64,000 nucleotides of DNA from Pseudomonas sp. BGr12 (GTDB lineage: Bacteria; Pseudomonadota; Gammaproteobacteria; Pseudomonadales; Pseudomonadaceae), in assembly GCF_030272895.1 (NCBI RefSeq), contig NZ_JALRNF010000014.1, positions 62,001 through 126,000 on the forward strand. Direction: 5' to 3'. Within the stretch, counting starts at the first letter, position 1. Each line of letters starts with the position of its first letter. Below the pieces are notes generated by a model. It had not been told where the DNA came from. It saw only the letters and a list, made by a program, of their open reading frames with translations, and searched no databases. The translations under genes were made by a program, and so were the position numbers. This document shows, in pieces, positions 40,963 through 49,491 of the stretch.

Positions 40963-41592
40963 GTGATTCGAGTTCTGGTAGCCGAAGACCACACCATCGT
41001 CCGCGAGGGTATCAAGCAATTGATCGGCCTGGCCAAGGACATGCAGGTGGCGGGGGAGGCCGCCAATGGCGAGCAGTTGCTGGAGACCCTGCGCCATACC
41101 GAGTGCGAGGTGGTGCTGCTGGATATCTCCATGCCCGGCGTCAATGGCCTGGAGGCTATTCCACGGATCCGTGCGCTGAACGATCCGCCGGCGATCCTGG
41201 TGCTGTCGATGCATGACGAAGCACAGATGGCGGCGCGGGCGCTGAAGATCGGGGCGGCGGGCTATGCCACCAAGGACAGCGATCCGGCCCTGCTGCTGGC
41301 GGCGATCCGGCGGGTGGCCGGCGGCGGTCGTTACATCGATCCGGAATTGGCCGACCGGATGGTCTTCGAGGTCGGCCTGACCGATGCCCGGCCGCTGCAT
41401 TCGTTGCTGTCCGAGCGCGAGTTCTCGGTGTTCGAGCGCCTGGCCCAGGGCGCCAATGTCAACGACATCGCCCAGCAACTGGCGCTGAGCAACAAGACCA
41501 TCAGCACCCACAAGGCGCGCCTGATGCAGAAGCTCAACGTGAACTCGCTGGCAGAGTTGGTGAAGTACGCCATGGAACACAAGCTGGTCTGA
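40963..41592 (+). CDS. agtR: NarL/LuxR-family response regulator AgtR-like
   Basis: A 209-residue response regulator: receiver domain with the phospho-acceptor aspartate in VVLLDISMPG (about residue 53) and a C-terminal LuxR helix-turn-helix (ANVNDIAQQLALSNKTISTHK). It starts with GTG, with AGGAG eight bases upstream, 10 bases after agtS. P. aeruginosa AgtR (PA0601) activates agtABCD in response to GABA or 5-aminovalerate and has also been linked to peptidoglycan sensing. Confidence 0.88.
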   Translation: MIRVLVAEDHTIVREGIKQLIGLAKDMQVAGEAANGEQLLETLRHTECEVVLLDISMPGVNGLEAIPRIRALNDPPAILVLSMHDEAQMAARALKIGAAGYATKDSDPALLLAAIRRVAGGGRYIDPELADRMVFEVGLTDARPLHSLLSEREFSVFERLAQGANVNDIAQQLALSNKTISTHKARLMQKLNVNSLAELVKYAMEHKLV

Positions 41593-41620
41593 GTGTTCCA
41601 ATTGCGACATCGTGGTGCTG

Positions 41621-41703
41621 CCATCGCAGGCTACGCCAGCTCCCACAGCTCCCACAGCTCCCACAGGGACTAGGTATGTGGGAGCTGGCGTAGCCAGCGA
41701 TGG
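41621..41703. repeat. REP-like long inverted repeat with tandem GCTCCCACA units
   Basis: Two 27-base arms (41621-41647 and 41677-41703) are complementary at 26 positions. The left arm ends with GCTCCCACA, which is repeated in tandem three times (41639-41665). The arm sequence resembles the Pseudomonas REP core. It lies 28 bases after agtR and can form a strong hairpin that would separate agtSR from agtABCD. Confidence 0.8.
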
Positions 41704-41754
41704 CGATACTGAAGCCGGAGAATCCCTCGGGTCTTGTCTGAAAGCGTCATCCTT

Positions 41755-41770
41755 GTAGGGCAATCCCTAC
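41755..41770 (+). promoter_or_regulatory. Candidate operator upstream of agtA
   Basis: Perfect inverted repeat GTAGGG-CAAT-CCCTAC, 111 bases before the agtA start and 163 bases after agtR. Its position and symmetry suit a dimeric NarL-type regulator such as AgtR. A second hairpin CCCCCG / CGGGGG follows near 41810-41826. Binding is inferred only. Confidence 0.45.
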
Positions 41771-41880
41771 CCCAAACCTTCCATGCGGCTGATATCAATC
41801 TCTCTCCACCCCCGATTTCCGGGGGCTTGCACCTTCTCTAGGCTGTGACAACGGCAGTCATCCAACAAGAAGGTACAGGT

Positions 41881-43005
41881 ATGAGTGAGGTGAATTCGAG
41901 CGCTGCAGCCGGCGAAGTGCTGGTCAGCTTCCGTGGTGTGCAGAAGAGCTACGACGGCGAGTCGCTGATCGTCAAAGACCTCAACCTGGATATTCGCAAA
42001 GGCGAGTTCCTGACCTTGCTCGGCCCGTCCGGCTCCGGCAAGACCACCAGCCTGATGATGCTGGCCGGCTTCGAAACGCCGACCGCCGGCGAGATCCAGC
42101 TGGCTGGCCGTTCGATCAACAACGTGCCGCCGCACAAGCGCGACATCGGCATGGTGTTCCAGAACTACGCCCTGTTCCCGCACATGACCGTGGCCGAGAA
42201 CCTGGCGTTCCCCCTGACCGTGCGCAACCTGAGCAAGACCGACATCAGCGAGCGGGTCAAGCGCGTGCTCAACATGGTCCAGCTCGACGCCTTCGCCAAA
42301 CGCTACCCGGGCCAGTTGTCCGGCGGCCAGCAGCAGCGTGTGGCCCTGGCCCGGGCGCTGGTGTTCGAGCCACAGCTGGTGCTGATGGACGAACCGCTGG
42401 GCGCCCTCGACAAGCAACTGCGCGAACACATGCAGATGGAAATCAAGCACCTGCACCAGCGCCTGGGCGTCACCGTGGTCTACGTGACCCACGACCAGGG
42501 CGAGGCGTTGACCATGTCCGATCGCGTGGCGGTGTTCCACCAGGGTGAGATCCAGCAGATCGCCGACCCGCGGACCCTCTACGAAGAGCCGAAGAACACC
42601 TTCGTGGCCAACTTCATTGGCGAGAACAACCGCATCAACGGCCGCCTGATCAGCCAGGACGGCGACCGTTGCCATGTGCAGCTGGCGCGTGGCGAGAAGG
42701 TCGAGGCGCTGGCGGTGAATGTCGGCCAGACCGGCGAACCGGTGACCCTGTCGATCCGTCCCGAGCGCGTGCGCCTCAACGGCCACAGCGAAAGCTGCGT
42801 CAACCGCTTCTCCGGCCGGGTGGCCGAATTCATCTACCTGGGCGACCACGTGCGGGTGCGCCTGGAAGTCTGCGGCAAGGCCGATTTCTTCGTGAAGCAG
42901 CCGATTGCCGAACTCGACCCGGCCCTGGCCGTGGGCGATGTGGTACCGCTTGGCTGGGAGGTCGAACACGCCCGCGCGCTCGATCCGATCCAGGAAGCCA
43001 ATTGA
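41881..43005 (+). CDS. agtA: ABC transporter ATPase AgtA (5-aminovalerate/GABA uptake)
   Basis: A 374-residue ATPase of the spermidine/putrescine (PotA) type. Walker [12 protein letters not shown]-loop [10 protein letters not shown], signature [15 protein letters not shown], Walker [13 protein letters not shown] and the switch histidine in VTHDQGEA are all present, followed by a TOBE domain (about 285-370). The start at 41881 has AAGGTACAGG upstream. Annotation pipelines often call this operon putrescine transport; the AgtSR context and PAO1 order support GABA/5-aminovalerate. Confidence 0.88.
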   Translation: MSEVNSSAAAGEVLVSFRGVQKSYDGESLIVKDLNLDIRKGEFLTLLGPSGSGKTTSLMMLAGFETPTAGEIQLAGRSINNVPPHKRDIGMVFQNYALFPHMTVAENLAFPLTVRNLSKTDISERVKRVLNMVQLDAFAKRYPGQLSGGQQQRVALARALVFEPQLVLMDEPLGALDKQLREHMQMEIKHLHQRLGVTVVYVTHDQGEALTMSDRVAVFHQGEIQQIADPRTLYEEPKNTFVANFIGENNRINGRLISQDGDRCHVQLARGEKVEALAVNVGQTGEPVTLSIRPERVRLNGHSESCVNRFSGRVAEFIYLGDHVRVRLEVCGKADFFVKQPIAELDPALAVGDVVPLGWEVEHARALDPIQEAN

Positions 43006-43045
43006 AGGTTTGCTTCACCAACCCTGTACTGTGGAGAGAATAATA

Positions 43046-44077
43046 ATGCTCAAACACTTGAAGTTGACCGCCCTGACAGTGGGTATCTTTGCGGCAGCCC
43101 AGGCCGTGGCTGCCGACCTCACCGTGATCTCCTTCGGCGGCGCCAACAAGGCCGCCCAGGTCAAAGCGTTCTACGAGCCATGGGAGAAGGCAGGCAACGG
43201 CAAGATCGTCGCCGGCGAGTACAACGGTGAAATGGCCAAGGTCAAAGCCATGGTCGACACCAAGAGCGTGTCCTGGAACCTGGTGGAAGTCGAATCGCCG
43301 GAGCTGGCCCGTGGTTGCGATGAAGGCATGTTCGAAGAGCTCGATCCGGCCCTGTTCGGCAACGAGGGCGACTATGTGCCTGGCGCTATCCAGCCGTGCG
43401 GCGTGGGCTTCTTCGTCTGGTCCACGGTCATGGCCTACAACGCCGACAAGCTGAAAACCGCACCGACCAGCTGGGCCGATTTCTGGGACACCAAGCAATT
43501 CCCGGGCAAGCGTGGCCTGCGCAAAGGCGCCAAGTACACCCTGGAATTCGCCCTGATGGCCGATGGCGTGGCGCCCAAGGATGTGTACAAGGTGCTCGGC
43601 ACCAAGGAAGGCCAGGACCGTGCCTTCAAGAAACTCGACGAACTCAAGCCGAGCATCCAGTGGTGGGAAGCCGGCGCCCAGCCGCCGCAATACCTGGCCT
43701 CGGGTGACGTGGTCATGAGCTCGGCCTACAACGGCCGTATCGCCGCGGTACAGAAAGAGAGCAACCTCAAGGTCGTCTGGAACGGCGGCATCTACGACTT
43801 CGACGCCTGGGCCATTCCGAAAGGGGCGAAGGACGTAGAGGCGGCGAAGAAGTTCATCGCCTACTCGGTCCAGCCCGAGCAGCAGAAGACCTACTCGGAG
43901 AACATTGCCTACGGTCCGGCCAATTCCAAGGCGGTGAGCCTGCTGTCCGACACCATCAAGAAAGACATGCCGACCACCCCGGAGAACATTGCCAACCAGG
44001 TGCAGATCGACGTCGCCTTCTGGGCTGACAACAGCGAGCAGCTGGAGCAACGCTTCAACGCCTGGGCCGCCAAGTAA
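43046..44077 (+). CDS. agtB: Periplasmic substrate-binding protein AgtB
   Basis: A 343-residue PotD-family extracellular binding protein with a signal peptide ending AVAA near residue 23. The mature part begins DLTVISFGGANKAAQ. It delivers the substrate to the AgtC-AgtD permease. Starts 40 bases after agtA with GGAGAG upstream. A perfect 11-bp hairpin follows the stop, which may keep this mRNA more abundant than the permease part. Confidence 0.88.
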   Translation: MLKHLKLTALTVGIFAAAQAVAADLTVISFGGANKAAQVKAFYEPWEKAGNGKIVAGEYNGEMAKVKAMVDTKSVSWNLVEVESPELARGCDEGMFEELDPALFGNEGDYVPGAIQPCGVGFFVWSTVMAYNADKLKTAPTSWADFWDTKQFPGKRGLRKGAKYTLEFALMADGVAPKDVYKVLGTKEGQDRAFKKLDELKPSIQWWEAGAQPPQYLASGDVVMSSAYNGRIAAVQKESNLKVVWNGGIYDFDAWAIPKGAKDVEAAKKFIAYSVQPEQQKTYSENIAYGPANSKAVSLLSDTIKKDMPTTPENIANQVQIDVAFWADNSEQLEQRFNAWAAK

Positions 44078-44088
44078 GGTTGGCTGAT

Positions 44089-44115
44089 GGAGCGTCGGCG
44101 CGTTGCCGACGCTCC
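44089..44115 (+). repeat. Perfect 11-bp hairpin between agtB and agtC
   Basis: Arms GGAGCGTCGGC (44089-44099) and GCCGACGCTCC (44105-44115) with loop GCGTT, 11 bases after the agtB stop and before the agtC ribosome site. It has only a weak T-rich follow-up (CTGTTCTC). Hairpins in this place in binding-protein operons are known to stabilise the upstream mRNA. Confidence 0.75.
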
Positions 44116-44141
44116 CTGTTCTCAAGATTTCGGAGTTCGCT

Positions 44142-45389
44142 ATGGCCATCGCAGTGCCCCTCAAAGAAGGCGCCGGATCCACCCTCAAGCAGCGCCTGGC
44201 CCATGCCGAGCGGGTCAACCGCTGGAAAGCGCAGGCCCTGATTGCGCCGCTGGCGCTGTTCCTGCTGCTGGTTTTCCTGGTGCCTATCGCCGCGCTGCTT
44301 TACAAGAGCGTCGGTAACCCGGAAGTCGTCACCGGCCTGCCGAAGACCGTCGAGGCGGTGGCACAGTGGGATGGCAAGGGTCTGCCCAGTGAGCCGGTGT
44401 ACAAGGCACTGAGTGAAGACCTCGGCCAGGCACGCAAGAACCAGACCCTGGGCGATACCTCCAAACGCCTGAACATGGAGCTGGCCGGCTATCGCAGCCT
44501 GCTGGCCAAGACCGCCCGCGCCTTGCCGTTCAAGACCGAGCCGGCCTCCTATAAGGACGCCCTGCAGGAACTGGACGAGCGCTGGGGCGATCCGGCCTAC
44601 TGGCAGGCCATCCGCCGTAACACCAGTAGCGTCACCCCGTTCTACCTGCTGGCGGCCCTGGATCATCGCATCGATGACCTTGGCGAGCTGGCCAAGGCCA
44701 CCCCGGACCAGGCCATTTACCTGGACATCTTTACCCGCACCCTGTGGATGGGCTTCGTGATCACCGCCATCTGCCTGGTGCTGGCCTACCCGCTGGCCTA
44801 CCTGCTGGCCAACCTGCCGACCCGGCAAAGCAACCTGCTGATGATCCTGGTGCTGCTGCCGTTCTGGACCTCGATCCTGGTGCGGGTCGCGGCCTGGATC
44901 GTGCTGCTGCAGTCCGGTGGCCTGATCAACAGCGCGCTGATGGCCCTGGGGATCATCGACAAGCCGCTGGAGCTGGTGTTCAACCGCACCGGTGTGTACA
45001 TCTCCATGGTCCACATCCTGCTGCCGTTCATGATCCTGCCGATCTACAGCGTGATGAAAGGCATCTCGCCGACCTACATGCGTGCGGCGATTTCCCTGGG
45101 TTGCCATCCATTTGCCAGCTTCTGGCGGGTGTACTTCCCGCAGACCTACGCCGGTGTAGGCGCCGGTTGCCTGCTGGTGTTCATCCTGGCCATCGGCTAC
45201 TACATCACCCCGGCGCTGCTCGGCAGCCCCAACGACCAGATGGTCAGCTACTTCGTGGCCTTCTATACCAACACCAGCATCAACTGGGGCATGGCCACTG
45301 CGCTGGGCGGTCTGCTGTTGCTGGCTACCGTGCTGTTGTACCTGATCTATAGCTGGCTGGTCGGCGCCAGCCGCCTGCGTCTGAGCTGA
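44142..45389 (+). CDS. agtC: ABC transporter permease AgtC
   Basis: A 415-residue PotB-type permease. After TM1 (about residues 29-50) there is an unusually large soluble, presumably periplasmic region of about 150 residues before the remaining helices, then the EAA-like loop YMRAAISLGCHPFASFW near the C-terminal side. The start at 44142 has GGAG six bases upstream; the frame extends to 44103 without a better site. Confidence 0.87.
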   Translation: MAIAVPLKEGAGSTLKQRLAHAERVNRWKAQALIAPLALFLLLVFLVPIAALLYKSVGNPEVVTGLPKTVEAVAQWDGKGLPSEPVYKALSEDLGQARKNQTLGDTSKRLNMELAGYRSLLAKTARALPFKTEPASYKDALQELDERWGDPAYWQAIRRNTSSVTPFYLLAALDHRIDDLGELAKATPDQAIYLDIFTRTLWMGFVITAICLVLAYPLAYLLANLPTRQSNLLMILVLLPFWTSILVRVAAWIVLLQSGGLINSALMALGIIDKPLELVFNRTGVYISMVHILLPFMILPIYSVMKGISPTYMRAAISLGCHPFASFWRVYFPQTYAGVGAGCLLVFILAIGYYITPALLGSPNDQMVSYFVAFYTNTSINWGMATALGGLLLLATVLLYLIYSWLVGASRLRLS

Positions 45390-45400
45390 GGAGCGTTGTC

Positions 45401-46228
45401 ATGCTGAGCCCCTACATGTCGCCCGTCGAGCGGGTCTGGTTCTACAGCTTGCGCATCCTTTGCGGGCTGATCCTGTTGTTCCTGGTACTGCCGGTGCTGG
45501 TGATCATTCCGTTGTCGTTCAACTCGGGCAGCTTCCTGGTGTACCCGCTACAGGGCTTCTCGCTGCAGTGGTACCACGACTTCTTCGCCTCGGCGGAGTG
45601 GATGCGGGCCTTGAAGAACAGCATCATCGTCGCCCCGGCGGCCACGGTACTGGCGATGGTCTTCGGCACCCTGGCCTCGATCGGTCTGACCCGCGGGGAC
45701 TTTCCCGGCAAGTCGCTGATCATGGCCCTGGTGATTTCGCCCATGGTGGTGCCGGTGGTGATCATCGGTGTTGCCAGCTACCTGTTCTTCGCCCCGCTGG
45801 GCATGGGTAACAGCTTCATCTCGCTGATCCTGGTGCATGCCGTGCTGGGTGTGCCGTTCGTCATCATCACCGTGTCGGCGACCTTGCAGGGTTTCAACCA
45901 CAACCTGGTGCGTGCAGCCGCCAGCCTCGGCGCCTCGCCGCTGACGACCTTCCGCCGGGTGACCTTGCCGCTGATTGCCCCGGGAGTGATCTCCGGCGCC
46001 TTGTTCGCCTTTGCCACCTCGTTCGACGAAGTGGTGGTGACCCTGTTCCTCGCCGGCCCCGAACAAGCGACCCTGCCACGGCAGATGTTCAGCGGTATCC
46101 GCGAGAACCTCAGCCCGACCATCGCCGCCGCGGCGACCTTGCTGATTGCCTTCTCGGTGCTGCTGTTGCTGACCCTGGAATGGCTGCGCGGGCGTAGCGA
46201 GAAGCTGCGCACCCAGCAGCCGGGTTGA
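45401..46228 (+). CDS. agtD: ABC transporter permease AgtD
   Basis: A 275-residue PotC-type permease with about six membrane helices and the EAA loop VRAAASLGASPLTTFRRVTLPLI that contacts the ATPase. It starts 11 bases after agtC with GAGGAG upstream and ends the operon. A REP pair follows 15-20 bases later. Confidence 0.87.
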   Translation: MLSPYMSPVERVWFYSLRILCGLILLFLVLPVLVIIPLSFNSGSFLVYPLQGFSLQWYHDFFASAEWMRALKNSIIVAPAATVLAMVFGTLASIGLTRGDFPGKSLIMALVISPMVVPVVIIGVASYLFFAPLGMGNSFISLILVHAVLGVPFVIITVSATLQGFNHNLVRAAASLGASPLTTFRRVTLPLIAPGVISGALFAFATSFDEVVVTLFLAGPEQATLPRQMFSGIRENLSPTIAAAATLLIAFSVLLLLTLEWLRGRSEKLRTQQPG

Positions 46229-46240
46229 TCTGGCGGGCCT

Positions 46241-46306
46241 GATCGCGGGGCAAGTCGAGTCGTCGCACCGCCGCTCCTACCTGTAGGAGCGGGCTTGCCC
46301 CGCGAT
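46241..46306. repeat. Inverted pair of REP elements after agtD
   Basis: Right unit TGTAGGAGCGGGCTTGCC followed by CCGCGAT (46282-46306); left unit ATCGCGGGGCAAG, then an extra segment of about 16 bases, then CCGCTCCTAC (46242-46280). The pair is head to head and lies in the 180-base gap between agtD and rpe. The expanded left unit is a variant I recall as common in P. putida genomes. Confidence 0.8.
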
Positions 46307-46408
46307 GGGATGTAGGAGACATCTGTCGTACGGTTTGATACCGGTCAGCCCTTGGCCGCTTCCCTGAGGTACAATGCGCGCCACCGTGATTTTGCCCTAA
46401 GGTGCGCC

Positions 46409-47083
46409 ATGCAGCCCTACGCTATTGCCCCCTCCATTCTTTCTGCCGACTTCGCCCGCCTGGGCGAGGAAGTCGATAACGTGCTGGCCGCAGGTGCCGA
46501 CATCGTTCACTTCGACGTCATGGACAACCACTACGTGCCGAACCTGACCATCGGCCCGATGGTCTGCACCGCCCTGCGCAAGTACGGCATCACCGCGCCG
46601 ATCGACGTGCACCTGATGGTCAGCCCGGTCGATCGCATCATCGGCGACTTCATCGAAGCCGGCGCCAGCTACATCACCTTCCACCCGGAAGCCAGCCTGC
46701 ACATCGATCGTTCGCTGCAGTTGATTCGCGACGGCGGCTGCAAGGCCGGCCTGGTGTTCAACCCGGCCACCCCGCTCGACACCCTCAAGTACGTGATGGA
46801 CAAGGTCGACATGATCCTGTTGATGAGCGTCAACCCGGGCTTCGGCGGCCAGAAGTTCATCCCCGCCACCCTCGACAAGCTGCGTGAAGCCCGTGCGCTG
46901 ATCGATGCCAGCGGTCGCGATATCCGCCTGGAAATCGACGGTGGCGTGAATGTGAACAACATTCGCGAGATCGCCGCGGCCGGTGCTGACACCTTCGTTG
47001 CAGGCTCGGCGATCTTCAACGCCCCGAACTACCAGGAAGTCATCGCCAAGATGCATGCCGAACTGGCCCTGGCCCGCCCATGA
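46409..47083 (+). CDS. rpe: Ribulose-phosphate 3-epimerase
   Basis: Rpe interconverts ribulose 5-phosphate and xylulose 5-phosphate. The 224-residue TIM barrel has [15 protein letters not shown] near the N-terminus, [12 protein letters not shown] with metal ligands, HLMV and the late EIDGGVN. The ATG at 46409 is chosen over upstream in-frame codons because the family begins [11 protein letters not shown] or similar. A TACAAT box at 46372-46377 may be its -10. Overlaps gph by four bases. Confidence 0.97.
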   Translation: MQPYAIAPSILSADFARLGEEVDNVLAAGADIVHFDVMDNHYVPNLTIGPMVCTALRKYGITAPIDVHLMVSPVDRIIGDFIEAGASYITFHPEASLHIDRSLQLIRDGGCKAGLVFNPATPLDTLKYVMDKVDMILLMSVNPGFGGQKFIPATLDKLREARALIDASGRDIRLEIDGGVNVNNIREIAAAGADTFVAGSAIFNAPNYQEVIAKMHAELALARP

Positions 47084-47898
47084 GTGGCTTCGAGCAGCTG
47101 TTTCCCGGCGCATTGCCCAGGCTGGTGATGTTCGATCTGGACGGTACCCTGATCGACTCGGTACCGGACCTGGCGGCGGCGGTGGATCGCATGCTGCTCG
47201 AAATGGGGCGCAAGCCCGCAGGCCTTGAGGCGGTACGCCACTGGGTCGGCAATGGGGCTCCGGTGCTGGTGCGCCGGGCCCTGGCCGGCGGCCTGGACCA
47301 TGCTTCAGTCGATGACGACGAAGCGGAACAGGGCCTTGAACTGTTCATGCAGGCCTATGCCGAGAGCCATGAACTGACCGTGGTCTACCCCGGTGTGCGC
47401 GACACCCTCAAGTGGCTGCACAAGCAGGGCGTGGAAATGGCCCTGATCACCAACAAGCCGGAACGCTTCGTTGGCCCCTTGCTCGACCAGATGAAGATCG
47501 GTCGTTACTTTCGCTGGATCATCGGCGGCGATACCTTGCCGCAGAAGAAACCCGACCCGGCAGCCCTGCTGTTCGTGATGAAAATGGCCAACGTGCCGGC
47601 CGAACAGGCCCTGTTCGTTGGCGACTCGCGCAGCGATGTACTGGCCGCCAAGGCCGCTGGAGTCAAATGCGTGGGCCTCACCTATGGCTACAACCACGGG
47701 CGACCGATCAGCGAGGAAGCCCCGTGCCTGGTAATCGACGACCTGCGTGCACTGTTGCCAGGTTGCTTAGAACCGGCCACTGGGATAACGTTGACGGACG
47801 TTAATCCCCCCTCAGATCGAGATTCCATCGTGGCGGTATCCGGCAAACTCTGGATGAAAGTCATCAAGGCCCTGGCCCGCTGGCGTTGGCGCGCCTGA
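47080..47898 (+). CDS. gph: Phosphoglycolate phosphatase with trp leader peptide as its C-terminus
   Basis: Gph removes phosphate from 2-phosphoglycolate, a by-product of DNA repair. The HAD core has [11 protein letters not shown] (about residues 18-28), the lysine loop [11 protein letters not shown] and [14 protein letters not shown]. The core ends about residue 225; the remaining roughly 45 residues are atypical and end [13 protein letters not shown], the tryptophan leader peptide that precedes trpE. gph and the leader are in one frame and share the stop at 47896-47898. At 272 residues the protein is longer than common Gph proteins (about 220-250). Confidence 0.93.
   Translation: MSGFEQLFPGALPRLVMFDLDGTLIDSVPDLAAAVDRMLLEMGRKPAGLEAVRHWVGNGAPVLVRRALAGGLDHASVDDDEAEQGLELFMQAYAESHELTVVYPGVRDTLKWLHKQGVEMALITNKPERFVGPLLDQMKIGRYFRWIIGGDTLPQKKPDPAALLFVMKMANVPAEQALFVGDSRSDVLAAKAAGVKCVGLTYGYNHGRPISEEAPCLVIDDLRALLPGCLEPATGITLTDVNPPSDRDSIVAVSGKLWMKVIKALARWRWRA
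47854..47898 (+). CDS. trpE leader peptide (trpL), in frame with gph
   Basis: A 14-residue peptide [14 protein letters not shown] with two near-adjacent Trp codons (TGG CGT TGG), lying in frame at the end of gph. An alternative in-frame GTG start is at 47830. No strong ribosome site precedes either start, so gph-translating ribosomes may be the main readers. Trp-dependent attenuation of trpE and trpGDC is established in P. putida; the same core peptide occurs before trpG in this window. Confidence 0.8.
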   Translation: MKVIKALARWRWRA

Positions 47899-47907
47899 CG
47901 TTGGTCT

Positions 47908-47930
47908 GCCGGCCGTTGCCGGCCCGTTTG
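47908..47930 (+). terminator. Attenuator hairpin upstream of trpE
   Basis: Stem GCCGGC / GCCGGC with loop CGTT (47908-47923), ten bases after the leader stop, followed by CCGTTTG. The T-tract is short, so it may need the competing leader structure for control. The trpE start is 45 bases further on, with GAGG upstream. Confidence 0.65.
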
Positions 47931-47967
47931 CCTGCCTGACCCCATTGCTGCTTGCCACGAGGCTATC

Positions 47968-49449
47968 ATGACCCGCGAAGAATTCCTGCGCCTGGCCGCT
48001 GCCGGCTACAACCGCATTCCCCTGGCCTGCGAAACCCTGGCCGACTTCGACACGCCGTTGTCGATCTACCTGAAACTGGCTGACCAACCCAACTCCTACC
48101 TGCTCGAATCGGTGCAGGGCGGCGAGAAGTGGGGGCGTTACTCGATCATCGGTCTGCCGTGCCGCACCGTGATGCGGGTGCATGATCACCAGGTGCGGAT
48201 CACCCACGACGGTGAAGAGATCGAAACCCACGAGGTCGAAGACCCGCTGGCTTTCGTCGAAAGCTTCAAGGACCGCTACAAGGTGCCGACCATCGCCGGC
48301 CTGCCGCGCTTCAACGGTGGTCTGGTCGGTTACTTCGGCTATGACTGCGTGCGCTATGTCGAGCGCCGTCTGGGCAAGTGCCCGAACCCCGATCCATTGG
48401 GCGTACCGGACATCCTGCTGATGGTTTCCGATGCCGTGGTGGTGTTCGACAACCTGGCGGGCAAGATGCACGCGATCGTGCTGGTCGACCCTGCCCGGGA
48501 GCAGGCCTACGAAAACGGCCTGGCGCGCCTGGAAGCACTGCTGGAGCAACTGCGCCAGCCGATCACCCCGCGTCGTGGCCTGGAACTGGGCGGCCCGCCC
48601 GCTGCCGAGCCGGCCTTCCGTTCCAGTTTTACCCAGAGCGACTACGAGCGCGCGGTCGATACCATCAAGGAGTACATCCTGGCCGGTGACTGCATGCAGG
48701 TAGTGCCGTCCCAGCGCATGTCCATCGACTTCAAGGCCGCGCCCATCGACCTGTACCGGGCGCTGCGCTGCTTCAACCCGACGCCGTACATGTACTTCTT
48801 CAACTTCGGCGACTTCCATGTGGTCGGCAGCTCGCCGGAAGTGCTGGTGCGCGTCGAAGACAACCTGGTCACCGTCCGCCCGATCGCCGGTACCCGGCCA
48901 CGGGGCGCCACCGAGGAAGCGGATCGGGCGCTGGAAGAGGACCTGCTGTCGGACGACAAGGAAATCGCCGAGCACCTGATGCTGATCGACCTGGGTCGCA
49001 ACGACACCGGGCGGGTATCGGAGACAGGCTCGGTCAAGGTCACCGAGAAAATGGTGATCGAGCGTTATTCCAACGTCATGCACATCGTCTCCAACGTCAC
49101 CGGCGAGTTGAAGCAGGGCCTCAGTGCCATGGATGCACTGCGTGCCATCCTGCCGGCCGGGACCTTGTCCGGGGCGCCGAAGATCCGCGCCATGGAAATC
49201 ATCGACGAACTGGAGCCGGTCAAGCGCGGGGTCTACGGCGGGGCCGTCGGTTACTTCGCCTGGAACGGCAACATGGACACCGCGATTGCCATTCGTACCG
49301 CGGTGATCAAGGACGGTGAACTGCATGTGCAGGCGGGTGGCGGCATCGTTGCCGACTCGGTGCCGGCCCTGGAATGGGAAGAAACCATCAACAAGCGCCG
49401 GGCCATGTTCCGCGCGGTGGCGCTGGCGGAACAGACGCCACGCAGTTGA
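47968..49449 (+). CDS. trpE: Anthranilate synthase component I
   Basis: TrpE makes anthranilate from chorismate using ammonia from TrpG. The 493-residue protein has the feedback-site segment [15 protein letters not shown] near residue 45, and the chorismate-binding core with [24 protein letters not shown] and [11 protein letters not shown]. It is separated from trpGDC by estA and has its own attenuated leader. A bidirectional terminator follows. Confidence 0.97.
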   Translation: MTREEFLRLAAAGYNRIPLACETLADFDTPLSIYLKLADQPNSYLLESVQGGEKWGRYSIIGLPCRTVMRVHDHQVRITHDGEEIETHEVEDPLAFVESFKDRYKVPTIAGLPRFNGGLVGYFGYDCVRYVERRLGKCPNPDPLGVPDILLMVSDAVVVFDNLAGKMHAIVLVDPAREQAYENGLARLEALLEQLRQPITPRRGLELGGPPAAEPAFRSSFTQSDYERAVDTIKEYILAGDCMQVVPSQRMSIDFKAAPIDLYRALRCFNPTPYMYFFNFGDFHVVGSSPEVLVRVEDNLVTVRPIAGTRPRGATEEADRALEEDLLSDDKEIAEHLMLIDLGRNDTGRVSETGSVKVTEKMVIERYSNVMHIVSNVTGELKQGLSAMDALRAILPAGTLSGAPKIRAMEIIDELEPVKRGVYGGAVGYFAWNGNMDTAIAIRTAVIKDGELHVQAGGGIVADSVPALEWEETINKRRAMFRAVALAEQTPRS

Positions 49450-49451
49450 TG

Positions 49452-49486
49452 AAAAAACGGCGCTCCAGGTGGGCGCCGTTTTTTTT
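49452..49486. terminator. Bidirectional terminator between trpE and estA
   Basis: Stem ACGGCGC / GCGCCGT flanked by six A on one side and eight T on the other, so it works for trpE on the plus strand and estA on the minus strand. It occupies almost the whole 42-base gap between their stop codons. Confidence 0.92.
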
Positions 49487-49491
49487 GGGGC

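Noticed and set aside
41639..41665. Three tandem 9-mers as a CRISPR or iteron array
   Set aside because: Units are contiguous without spacers and are part of a palindrome arm, so they fit a REP-arm expansion.
46241..46306. REP pair as an insertion sequence or attachment site
   Set aside because: No transposase gene or target duplication nearby; the arms match the dispersed REP type of Pseudomonas.
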